A stretch of 64,000 nt of DNA from JAAYPI01 sp963668615. GTDB lineage: Bacteria; Bacteroidota; Bacteroidia; Bacteroidales; Paludibacteraceae. The position numbers and the translations under genes are program-made. Location of the stretch: NCBI GenBank assembly GCA_963668615.2, contig CAXXCL010000002.1, positions 372,001 through 436,000 of the forward strand, read 5' to 3'. The notes under the pieces were generated by a model that saw only the letters and a list, made by a program, of their open reading frames with translations, was not told the DNA's origin and searched no databases. Below are positions 9,400-17,558 of this stretch, piece by piece (position 1 is the stretch's first letter; the number at the start of each line of letters is the position of its first letter).

Positions 9400-10434
9400 A
9401 TGAATATATGGATCGATTTATTACACACGCCTCAATACAATTTTTATCGAAATTTTATTGTTAGGTTATCGCAAAAAAATACCGTCTTTGTTACGGTATT
9501 AAACAGGGGAAAATTGCCAGTCATTGTTAAACGTGAATTAGCTGCATATGCTAATGTTCACATTGATATTGTTGGAAATCACCGTTTTTCAAAGGCTTCT
9601 GCAATTTTAGATGCCAACTTGAAACGTTTGTGGCATTTATATCGTTGGTCAAAAAATAAAAATATAGATATTGCTTTTTCAAATGCTTTTCATGCAGCAT
9701 TAATTGGTAAAATACGTCATTTTAAGACTTATACTTTTGATGATGACCCTCAAACTTCCGATTATAAATTAAAAATATTATTCAGCAAACAATCCAGTTA
9801 CTGTATATATGAGTTGCCCAATGGGTATTCTATATCCAATAAGGTAAAAGTTCTTCCGGTTTTGAAAGAATGGGCATATTTATCACCCGACATTTTTCAA
9901 CCTGATAAATCGGTCTTAGACCAATATAATTTACAACCCAATGAATATTTCTTTTTTAGAGAAGTATCTGTTGGTACCGTAAATTATAAAGGACAAGCTC
10001 CTGATAGTATTTTGAACATAGCACATTTGATTCCTCAAAATATTCCTGTTTTACTTTCGTTGGAGAAAAAAGATAAATATCAAGAATATCCACAAAATTG
10101 GATTTTATTGCAAGAACCTATCAAAGATATCCATTCTCTTATTTACTTTAGTAAAGGATTGGTCTCTTCCGGGGATAGTATGGCACGTGAGGCAGCTTTG
10201 TTAGGTGTTCCTTCATATTATTTGGGTATTCGTTATAGTATGCCGGCAAATGCTGCTGCAGCAAAAGTTGGAAGTTTGGATAATGAACAAACGATGGATT
10301 TTGAAAAGTGGATTTCAGAAAGATTAAGAACAGAAGTGAATATTAACGATAAGGAACAAGTAAGAAAAATTATTAAGGAAAATTTTATTGATATTAATCA
10401 GTATATGATTGATTTGGTAACGAAAAACGAATAA
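9400..10434 (+). CDS. DUF354 family protein, glycosyltransferase-like
   Basis: This 344-residue protein opens MNIWIDLLHTPQYNFYRNFI, the characteristic start of DUF354 proteins, whose fold is related to GT-B glycosyltransferases. A later block (GLVSSGDSMAREAALLGVPSYYLG, around residues 250-273) resembles the donor-binding C-domain of such enzymes. The biochemical role of the family is not established. Its position between an AlgD-type dehydrogenase and a deacetylase-like gene, with 1-base spacers, suggests transfer of a uronic acid or a related residue. Confidence 0.7.
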   Translation: MNIWIDLLHTPQYNFYRNFIVRLSQKNTVFVTVLNRGKLPVIVKRELAAYANVHIDIVGNHRFSKASAILDANLKRLWHLYRWSKNKNIDIAFSNAFHAALIGKIRHFKTYTFDDDPQTSDYKLKILFSKQSSYCIYELPNGYSISNKVKVLPVLKEWAYLSPDIFQPDKSVLDQYNLQPNEYFFFREVSVGTVNYKGQAPDSILNIAHLIPQNIPVLLSLEKKDKYQEYPQNWILLQEPIKDIHSLIYFSKGLVSSGDSMAREAALLGVPSYYLGIRYSMPANAAAAKVGSLDNEQTMDFEKWISERLRTEVNINDKEQVRKIIKENFIDINQYMIDLVTKNE

Positions 10435-10435
10435 A

Positions 10436-11242
10436 ATGGATTTCACTCTCAAAACATATCGTCAACTCTTATTGGCTTTCCAAGATGCCGGGTACAAGTT
10501 TCTTACCTTCGAATATTATTGTATATCAAAAGCTAATAATCAAGAATTGCCGGAAAAATTTATACTATTACGACATGACGTTGATCTAAAGGCTGAAAAT
10601 TCTTTAGCTACAGCACAAATTGAAGCACGACTGGGAATTGTAGCCAGTTACTATTTTAGGGTTGTTCCTCAAAGCAACAAACCCGATATTATAAAGGCAA
10701 TAGCAGAACTCGGTCATGAGATAGGATATCACTACGAAGACATGGGTTTATATAACGGAAATGAATCATTCGCAATTGAACACTTTGAAAAACAATTAAA
10801 ATACTTCAGACAATATTATCCTGTTAAAACAATATGCATGCATGGTAATCCTACCTCTAAATGGGATAGCAAAGATTTATGGAAAGCCCATAGATACGAA
10901 GATTTTGGTATTATTGGAGAACCATATTTTGATATTGATTTTAGTTCTTTTTTTTATTTGACAGATACAGGTCGTTGTTGGAATGGTTATAAAATGAGCA
11001 TTAGGGATAAAATACCTGTATATCAAGAGGAATGGATAAAACAAGGATTGATATTTCATTCCAGTTACAATATTTTAGATGCATTGAAAAACGCTGACTT
11101 TCAGGCAAAAGAAATTAATCAAATCATGATTACAACACATCCTCAACGTTGGACTGACTCAAAAATGGAGTGGATAGTAGAATTTTTTATGCAAAATCTT
11201 AAAAATATTGTAAAATATGCAATCTCATTAGTGAAAAACTAG
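10436..11242 (+). CDS. Polysaccharide deacetylase-like protein
   Basis: This 268-residue protein has FILLRHDVDL near residue 45 (the NodB-type metal-binding HDxD-like motif), GHEIGYHYEDMG near residue 98 (HxxxH-like second motif) and ICMHGNP near 138. There is no signal peptide, so it probably acts in the cytoplasm on a nucleotide- or lipid-linked sugar rather than on exported polymer. Related proteins occur in Bacteroidetes O-antigen clusters. The substrate is unknown, but the adjacent DUF354 gene (one base away) makes a shared pathway likely. Confidence 0.65.
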   Translation: MDFTLKTYRQLLLAFQDAGYKFLTFEYYCISKANNQELPEKFILLRHDVDLKAENSLATAQIEARLGIVASYYFRVVPQSNKPDIIKAIAELGHEIGYHYEDMGLYNGNESFAIEHFEKQLKYFRQYYPVKTICMHGNPTSKWDSKDLWKAHRYEDFGIIGEPYFDIDFSSFFYLTDTGRCWNGYKMSIRDKIPVYQEEWIKQGLIFHSSYNILDALKNADFQAKEINQIMITTHPQRWTDSKMEWIVEFFMQNLKNIVKYAISLVKN

Positions 11243-11284
11243 TATTTTTGTCGCGTAACGTGGACGAAAAAGCTCTTTATTCTA

Positions 11285-12802
11285 ATGAACCGTTTGTTTT
11301 ATAAACCAAATTACACAATAGTAATAATAGATTTTATTGTACTATTAATTAATTTTTTGTTTCTTGGAACTTGTTTAGATCAAATAAGCACATTCATTTT
11401 TATTTGTAATGGGGTTTATTTTCTTTTTGCACTCCTTTGGTTTGTTTTTAATTATTTATTTAAACGATATAGTCCTGTTAGAAATGAGAAAGGTTACTTA
11501 GTTCTTTCTTTTAGGCTACTTTATACTACGATAATCAGTTCTTTTCTCTGTGCATTTCTTTTCTACTTTTTTGAATTTTCATTTCCTATCCTTAATTTTT
11601 TGAAATTTTCTTTAGGAGTTTTTATCGGTTCATTTATTTATACGACTTTCCGATTTGCATATGTGTATGCCTTGGATATTGAAGATGTTGCTCCAATTGA
11701 AGACAGGCTTCCTGCTAAATTGGTGAAAAAGCATTATGAACTTGATGATGAAACTTATAATACTATTCAAAAATCTATTATACATGAATGTGGTACCAAA
11801 GTATTATTATACCTGGAAAAAATAACTTCTTTAAGGAGCTCTACTACACGTCTCCTTTCTACTACTTCTATTTTTAACTTTGAACAATTGCGGGATTATG
11901 GACATGATGTCATTATCAATTTGAAACGACTTAATGACATACGTGGCATTAATGTTTTGTTTTCTAAAGTTAATGAAAAGCTTCCTGACAATGGTATATT
12001 TATAGGATGTTTTGAAAATAATACAGTCAAAAAGCGTGAAATTCTGAACAAATATCCTAAAGGTATTAATTGGGTATTCTACACTTTTTATTACTTTGCC
12101 AAGCGTGTAATTCCCAATATTTTTCTTACTCGTCGTCTGTATTATGATATAACAAACGGTAAAAACAGGGTGTTGTCAAAAGCTGAGGTCTATGGAAGAT
12201 TATATTACTGCGGTTTTGAAATTGTTTCAGAAAAAAAAATAAATGGACTTACGTATTTTAAAGCGAAACGTAAAAAAACACCTAATCCACGTAAAAAACG
12301 TCGTTATGGTCCTATTATACAGTTAAAAAGGGTAGGTAAGAATGGTAGAGTTTTTAAGTTTTATAAAATGAGAACAATGCATCCTTATTCCGAGTTTTTA
12401 CAAGAATATATTTATGAAAAAAATAGATTACAAGAGGGTGGAAAGTTTAATCATGATATAAGAATTACTACTTTGGGAAGACTCTTTAGACGTTTTTGGT
12501 TAGATGAACTTCCCATGTTTTTGAATTTCTTTAAGAGAGACATGAAATTTGTTGGTGTTCGTCCTATCAGTAAACAATATTTTAATCTTTATAATAAAGA
12601 ATTACAAGAAAAACGCACTAAGTTTAAGCCGGGTCTATTTCCTCCATTTTATGCCGATATGCCAAAAACCTTAGAAGAAATTCAAGAATCGGAAATGAAA
12701 TATCTTTGTATGTGTGAACAAAAAGGCGAATTATTAACAGATATTATTTATCTTTATAAGATAATTGTTAATATTCTATTCAAAAAGGCACGCAGTAAGT
12801 GA
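11285..12802 (+). CDS. Polyprenyl-phosphate sugar-1-phosphate transferase (initiating transferase)
   Basis: This 505-residue protein has four hydrophobic segments in residues 10-120, a middle region of about 180 residues, and a C-terminal bacterial sugar transferase domain: PIIQLKRVGKNGRVFKFYKMRTM, then RLFRRFWLDELPMFLNFF and FVGVRPIS. Such enzymes transfer a sugar-1-phosphate onto undecaprenyl phosphate and start O-antigen or capsule repeat units at the inner membrane. A -7 box-like TATTTTTG sits at 11243-11250, so a separate promoter is possible. The gene overlaps the GTG start option of the next gene by 4 bp. Confidence 0.85.
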   Translation: MNRLFYKPNYTIVIIDFIVLLINFLFLGTCLDQISTFIFICNGVYFLFALLWFVFNYLFKRYSPVRNEKGYLVLSFRLLYTTIISSFLCAFLFYFFEFSFPILNFLKFSLGVFIGSFIYTTFRFAYVYALDIEDVAPIEDRLPAKLVKKHYELDDETYNTIQKSIIHECGTKVLLYLEKITSLRSSTTRLLSTTSIFNFEQLRDYGHDVIINLKRLNDIRGINVLFSKVNEKLPDNGIFIGCFENNTVKKREILNKYPKGINWVFYTFYYFAKRVIPNIFLTRRLYYDITNGKNRVLSKAEVYGRLYYCGFEIVSEKKINGLTYFKAKRKKTPNPRKKRRYGPIIQLKRVGKNGRVFKFYKMRTMHPYSEFLQEYIYEKNRLQEGGKFNHDIRITTLGRLFRRFWLDELPMFLNFFKRDMKFVGVRPISKQYFNLYNKELQEKRTKFKPGLFPPFYADMPKTLEEIQESEMKYLCMCEQKGELLTDIIYLYKIIVNILFKKARSK

Positions 12803-12852
12803 AAAAAAATATTCGAAATATTGTTTTAATCAAGAGATTTTTTCGACAAAAA

Positions 12853-14589
12853 ATGAAATTTCTAAGTTTTTTGTGTGCATTTTTTACCATCTTCACAGTT
12901 TATTCTCAATCTGTTCCACAAGATATTTCTTATACACGTATTTATGACTTTGTAGATGAATTGGCTATTGATGGAGTTATTGATATTAGCTCTGTTGTAA
13001 AACCCTATACGAGAGAATTTATAGCACAAAAGTTACTAGATGCTTCCCAAAAAAAATCTTTATTGACAAAAAGACAACGTGATGATTTAGATTTCTTTAT
13101 AAATGATTATGCCTTAGAATGTGATACTCTTCCTAAATCTCATTTGAAATTAGTACAAAATCAAAATTGGAATGTTGCTTTTGTTCAACCTGCTGTTAGT
13201 TATAAAGATGACTCTTTCAAATTCAGAATATTTCCTTTACTTGGTATAAATGTTTTAAGCAATGATAATGGATTAATTGTTAAGCGTTGGTTTGGTGCTG
13301 ACATGCAAATGACCATCGTTAATCATATTTCTGTTTACGGTAGTTTACGCGATAATTCTTTTAATGGAAATTATCTCAATGACCTTCCTGCTAACGCTGC
13401 CCGTCTTTCAAAACCAAGTTACCTTAATAATCTACCTGGATGTGAGTATAAAGAAGCTGAATATGGTGGTGATTTTAGTGATATGAAAGGAGGTATTAAG
13501 CTATTTGCTGATTGGGGAAGCATTGGTTTAGTGAAGGACAATATTGTTTGGGGAGACAATTATCATGGATCCAACATTATATCCGGAAGAGCTCCTTCTT
13601 TTCCCATGATTTCATTGAACTTAAAGCCCGTTTCTTGGTTTGAATTGAATTATATACATGGTTGGCTTGTTAGCAACGTAATAGATAGTACGTACTATTA
13701 TGTTGAAAATTATGACAATGGAGTGGAAAAAAAATATTATCGTCCCGCAAATAAGTTTATTGCAGCGAATATGCTAACTTTTACTCCAATAGCAAAATTG
13801 AATATTTCTTTAGGAAATTCTATTATTTATTCAGAAAGAAACGTACAAGCAGCTTATTTTATTCCGATTGCCTTTTATAAGTCGATAGATCACTTACTTA
13901 CAAAAGGATTAGGAGTGGAAAACCAAAATTCTCAAATGTTCGCCAATGTTAGCTCCCGTAATATCAAACATTTGCACTTGTATGGTTCTTTGTTTATAGA
14001 TGAATTTAGTTTAGAACGTCTAAAACCTGATAATCCTGAAAATAATCCGATATCTTACAAAGTTGGTATGAATTTGAGTAATTTCCCGTTTAAAAATATT
14101 TCTTTTATAGGAGAATTTACTCGTTCAAATATCATCACCTATAAACATTCTATAGAAGCCCTTACATGGGCATCTAATGGCTATAATTTAGGACATTATT
14201 TAGGGGATAATTCTCAAGAGATATATGTTGCATTAAACTATAAGCCTATTAGAAGTTTAAATATTAATTTATCCTATACTAATGCCATTCATGGCAACGA
14301 ATATGAATATATCCGTAAACAAATAGAAGAAACAATAGCACAAGTTCCATTAAAAGATATTACTTGGCGAAACGAAATCATTGGATTGGAAGCTCTTTAT
14401 GAAATATGGAACAATGCATATGCTACTTTTAGTGTCGAATATAATAATGCAAGAGGTTATGATATAACTTCGCCAACAATCAGTTCAGAAGTAAGAAAAG
14501 ATGCTCAAGGATATTTAGACATGTATACCCCTGCTTTTTATCAAGGAGAAAATATTACCTTTGCAGTTGGGCTCGGTTTTGGTTTTTAA
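12853..14589 (+). CDS. Wzi-like capsule assembly outer-membrane beta-barrel
   Basis: I choose the ATG at 12853 rather than GTG at 12799 because it places a classic signal peptide (MKFLSFLCAFFTIFTVYSQS) at the N-terminus; the product is then 578 residues. The rest alternates aromatic and polar residues as expected for beta-strands and ends GLGFGF, a typical outer-membrane terminal strand. The N-terminal helical part and the block DNYHGSNIISGRAPSFPMI match Bacteroidetes Wzi-family capsule assembly proteins, which help attach or export capsule at the surface. It follows the initiating transferase directly. Confidence 0.7.
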   Translation: MKFLSFLCAFFTIFTVYSQSVPQDISYTRIYDFVDELAIDGVIDISSVVKPYTREFIAQKLLDASQKKSLLTKRQRDDLDFFINDYALECDTLPKSHLKLVQNQNWNVAFVQPAVSYKDDSFKFRIFPLLGINVLSNDNGLIVKRWFGADMQMTIVNHISVYGSLRDNSFNGNYLNDLPANAARLSKPSYLNNLPGCEYKEAEYGGDFSDMKGGIKLFADWGSIGLVKDNIVWGDNYHGSNIISGRAPSFPMISLNLKPVSWFELNYIHGWLVSNVIDSTYYYVENYDNGVEKKYYRPANKFIAANMLTFTPIAKLNISLGNSIIYSERNVQAAYFIPIAFYKSIDHLLTKGLGVENQNSQMFANVSSRNIKHLHLYGSLFIDEFSLERLKPDNPENNPISYKVGMNLSNFPFKNISFIGEFTRSNIITYKHSIEALTWASNGYNLGHYLGDNSQEIYVALNYKPIRSLNINLSYTNAIHGNEYEYIRKQIEETIAQVPLKDITWRNEIIGLEALYEIWNNAYATFSVEYNNARGYDITSPTISSEVRKDAQGYLDMYTPAFYQGENITFAVGLGFGF

Positions 14590-14613
14590 CAAAAATGTAC
14601 ATTTAAAACAATA

Positions 14614-15744
14614 ATGGCAATGAAGAAAATTCAAATGGTTGACTTAAAAAGTCAATATGACAAGATTAAAGATGAAGTAAATGCCGGCATTCAAGAAGTT
14701 TTGGATACGACAACATTCATCAAGGGAGGAAAAGTAAATGTTTTCCAAAAAAACTTGGAAGAATATTTAGGTGTAAAGCACGTAATTCCCGTAGGAAACG
14801 GAACAGATGCACTCCAAATATCATTAATGGCTCTTGGTCTTAAGCCTGGAGACGAGGTAATAACTCCAACTTTTACTTTTATTGCTACAGCAGAAGTAGT
14901 AGCTCTGTTAGGTCTTACGCCTGTTGTTGTAGATGTAGATTTCGATACGTTCAATATTTCTATTGATGCTATTAAGAAAGCTATTACTCCTCGAACAAAA
15001 GCGATTGTTCCTGTTCATTTGTTTGGACAGTGTGCTGACATGGAAAATATTATGAAAGTAGCCAAGGAAAATAATTTGTACGTAGTAGAAGATGCATGTC
15101 AATCGATAGGTTCTATTTATACTTTCAAAGATGGTAGAAAAGTTCAGTCAGGATGCATTGGAAATATTGGTTGTACATCATTCTTCCCATCTAAAAATTT
15201 AGGCTGCTATGGTGATGGAGGTGCTATTTTTACAAATGATGATGAATTAGCCGCTAAAATGCGTGCTATTGCTAATCATGGTATGGTAGTTCGTTATCAT
15301 CACGATCTTATTGGTGTTAATTCTCGTTTAGACAGTATTCAAGCTGCTGTTTTGGAAGTAAAATTAAAGAATTTAGATAATTATATTGCAGCTCGTCAAG
15401 CTGCTGCTAATTTTTATGACAAGGCATTTGCCAACAATCCCAAAATCATTACTCCAGCAAAAACAGCTCAATCGACTCACGTATTTCACCAATACACATT
15501 GAAATTGGTTAATGTAGATAGAGATGTACTGCAAAAAACATTACAAGAAAAGGGTATTCCGGCAATGATTTACTATCCTGTTCCATTGCATTTACAAAAG
15601 GCATATCAAGATCCTCGTTATAAAGCCGGAGATTTTCCTGTGGCTGAAAGACTTTCTGCTTGTGTAGTATCTCTCCCAATGCATACAGAATTGGATGATG
15701 AACAGTTACGATTTATTACCACTGAATTTTTAAAAGCAATATAA
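14614..15744 (+). CDS. DegT/DnrJ/EryC1 aminotransferase, WbpE/WlbC type
   Basis: This 376-residue PLP-dependent sugar aminotransferase has the internal aldimine lysine in FFPSKNLGCYGDGGA (Lys194) and VVEDACQSIG (Asp160) for the PLP ring. It most resembles WbpE/WlbC, which convert UDP-3-keto-GlcNAcA to the 3-amino sugar with glutamate. Neighbouring WbpD- and WbpB-like genes support that pathway (UDP-2,3-diacetamido-2,3-dideoxy-glucuronate). A second in-frame ATG lies at 14620. The gene is 3 bp from the next one. Confidence 0.85.
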   Translation: MAMKKIQMVDLKSQYDKIKDEVNAGIQEVLDTTTFIKGGKVNVFQKNLEEYLGVKHVIPVGNGTDALQISLMALGLKPGDEVITPTFTFIATAEVVALLGLTPVVVDVDFDTFNISIDAIKKAITPRTKAIVPVHLFGQCADMENIMKVAKENNLYVVEDACQSIGSIYTFKDGRKVQSGCIGNIGCTSFFPSKNLGCYGDGGAIFTNDDELAAKMRAIANHGMVVRYHHDLIGVNSRLDSIQAAVLEVKLKNLDNYIAARQAAANFYDKAFANNPKIITPAKTAQSTHVFHQYTLKLVNVDRDVLQKTLQEKGIPAMIYYPVPLHLQKAYQDPRYKAGDFPVAERLSACVVSLPMHTELDDEQLRFITTEFLKAI

Positions 15745-15747
15745 TTT

Positions 15748-16320
15748 ATGAGCTATTTTAAACATGAATCAGCCTTTGTAGATGAAGGTTGCCAAATAGG
15801 TGAAGGTACTAAAATATGGCATTTCTCTCATGTTATGTCAAATTGTACTATCGGTGAATCTTGCAATATCGGTCAGAATGTGGTGATTTCACCAGATGTT
15901 GTGCTTGGCAAAAACGTAAAGATACAAAACAACGTATCAGTTTATACCGGCGTTGTTTGTGAAGACGATGTGTTTTTGGGACCATCTATGGTATTTACCA
16001 ATGTTATTAACCCTCGTAGCCATGTCAATCGCAAAAACGAATACATGAAGACTATTCTCCATAAAGGGTCAAGTGTAGGAGCAAATGCTACGATTGTATG
16101 TGGACACGAAATAGGAGAGTACGCTTTAATTGGTGCAGGAACAGTTGTTACCAAAAATATCAAACCTTTTGCTTTGGTAGTTGGAAATCCTGCTCGTCAA
16201 ATAGGTTGGGTAAGTGAGAATGGACATAAATTACAATTTGACAATAAAGGCTTCGCAACTTGTCCGGAAACAAATCAGCTATACAAATTAGAAAATGAAT
16301 TTGTAAAGAGAATAAAATAG
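15748..16320 (+). CDS. WbpD/WlbB-type UDP-amino-sugar N-acetyltransferase
   Basis: This 190-residue left-handed beta-helix protein has hexapeptide repeats such as IGQNVVISPDVVLGKNVKI and VGANATIVCGHEIGE. Its length and ending (QIGWVSENGHKL, then CPETNQLYKL) match the WbpD/WlbB group that acetylates the 3-amino group of UDP-GlcNAc(3N)A with acetyl-CoA. It lies directly between the predicted aminotransferase and dehydrogenase of the same pathway. A trimeric cytoplasmic enzyme is expected. Confidence 0.88.
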   Translation: MSYFKHESAFVDEGCQIGEGTKIWHFSHVMSNCTIGESCNIGQNVVISPDVVLGKNVKIQNNVSVYTGVVCEDDVFLGPSMVFTNVINPRSHVNRKNEYMKTILHKGSSVGANATIVCGHEIGEYALIGAGTVVTKNIKPFALVVGNPARQIGWVSENGHKLQFDNKGFATCPETNQLYKLENEFVKRIK

Positions 16321-16367
16321 ATTTGGTTTTGGGGGGTCTTTATGTTTGACTTATAAATAATAAAAAA

Positions 16368-17390
16368 ATGATAAAATTTGCAGTAGTTGGTTTAGGACAT
16401 ATCGGAAAACGTCATGCCGAAATGATTCGTCGAAATTCTAACGCAGAATTAGTTGCTGTGTGTGATGTGTTGCCAAAGGAAAAATTAGATCCTGAAATTA
16501 AAGAACCTTATTTTAATGATTTTGACGAAATGTTAAAATCAGACCTTGGTATTGATGTGGTTAATGTTTGTAACCTAAATGGGTTCCATGCTGAATATGC
16601 GATCAAAGCTTTGGAGGCAAAAAAACATGTTGTTCTTGAAAAACCCATTGCTTTAACCAAAGTTGATGCTGAAAAGATAGTTTTCAAATCGTTAGAAATG
16701 TCTCGTTCAGTATTTTGTGTAATGCAAAATAGATATTCTCCACCAATGGCTTGGTTAAAGGAATTAGTGAGTAAAGAATTGTTAGGAGAGATTTACTTTG
16801 TCAAAGTAGATGCTTTTTGGAATCGTGATGAAAAATACTATCAACGTGGCAGTTGGCACGGAACAAATGCTCTAGACGGAGGAACCCTATTTACTCAATT
16901 TTCTCATTATGTTGATATGATTTATTGGCTATTTGGTGATATTAATAATATTCGTGGTAAGTTCGCCAATTTCTCACACGGAGATTTGATTGAATTTGAG
17001 GATACCGGATGTGTCGATTTTGAATTTATCAATGGAGGTATAGGTTCATTGAACTATTCAACTTCTGTATGGGATAAAAACTTGGAAAGTTCCATCACTA
17101 TTATAGGTTCTAAGGGAACTGTAAAAGTAGCCGGTCAATATATGGACACAGTAGTGCACTGCCATATAAAAGATTATGAAATGCCTGAATTAACAGAAGC
17201 AAGCCATGAAAATGATTTTGGTGGTTACAAAGGAGCAGCTCAAAACCATGGCTATGTTATTCAAAATGTAATAGAAAGCTTAAATCATAAGGGAGCTATT
17301 GGTACTAACTTATTAGAAGGTATGAAAGTTGTTGATATGATTGAACGTATTTATCAAGAACGAGACAGAAGCTTTAAAAAATCATTATAA
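16368..17390 (+). CDS. WbpB/WlbA-type UDP-GlcNAcA 3-dehydrogenase (Gfo/Idh/MocA family)
   Basis: This 340-residue oxidoreductase has an N-terminal Rossmann motif (VVGLGHIGKRHAEMI) and the family motif VVLEKPIAL (EKP at residues 91-93). With the two genes before it, it matches WbpB/WlbA, which oxidises C3 of UDP-GlcNAc uronic acid and recycles its NADH on 2-oxoglutarate. No UDP-GlcNAc 6-dehydrogenase (WbpA) is in the window, so that step must be encoded elsewhere or be done by the AlgD-type enzyme. It is the last gene before a strong terminator. Confidence 0.85.
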   Translation: MIKFAVVGLGHIGKRHAEMIRRNSNAELVAVCDVLPKEKLDPEIKEPYFNDFDEMLKSDLGIDVVNVCNLNGFHAEYAIKALEAKKHVVLEKPIALTKVDAEKIVFKSLEMSRSVFCVMQNRYSPPMAWLKELVSKELLGEIYFVKVDAFWNRDEKYYQRGSWHGTNALDGGTLFTQFSHYVDMIYWLFGDINNIRGKFANFSHGDLIEFEDTGCVDFEFINGGIGSLNYSTSVWDKNLESSITIIGSKGTVKVAGQYMDTVVHCHIKDYEMPELTEASHENDFGGYKGAAQNHGYVIQNVIESLNHKGAIGTNLLEGMKVVDMIERIYQERDRSFKKSL

Positions 17391-17411
17391 GAAGTTATTT
17401 TACAACAAATT

Positions 17412-17447
17412 AAATGGGATTCTTTTAATAAAGAATCCCATTTTTTA
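17412..17447 (+). terminator. Rho-independent terminator after the polysaccharide cluster
   Basis: A perfect 14-bp stem (17412-17425 with 17430-17443) closes a 4-base loop and runs into T6. It follows the wbpB-like stop by 21 bp, so it marks the end of the polysaccharide operon. Confidence 0.9.
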
Positions 17448-17545
17448 TATACATTTACCAGTAGCTAATATATTAAAATACGACAAAATGTCAGAAAGTT
17501 TTATTTTGGCAAACTTTTTGAGTATTTTGACTAAGAAAATTAAAT

Positions 17546-17551
17546 AGGAGG
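17546..17551 (+). promoter_or_regulatory. Strong Shine-Dalgarno of clpB
   Basis: AGGAGG ends 7 bases before the clpB ATG at 17559. Nearly all other genes in the window lack such a sequence, as is usual in Bacteroidetes, so this site is exceptional and fixes the start. Confidence 0.8.
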
Positions 17552-17558
17552 TATAACT

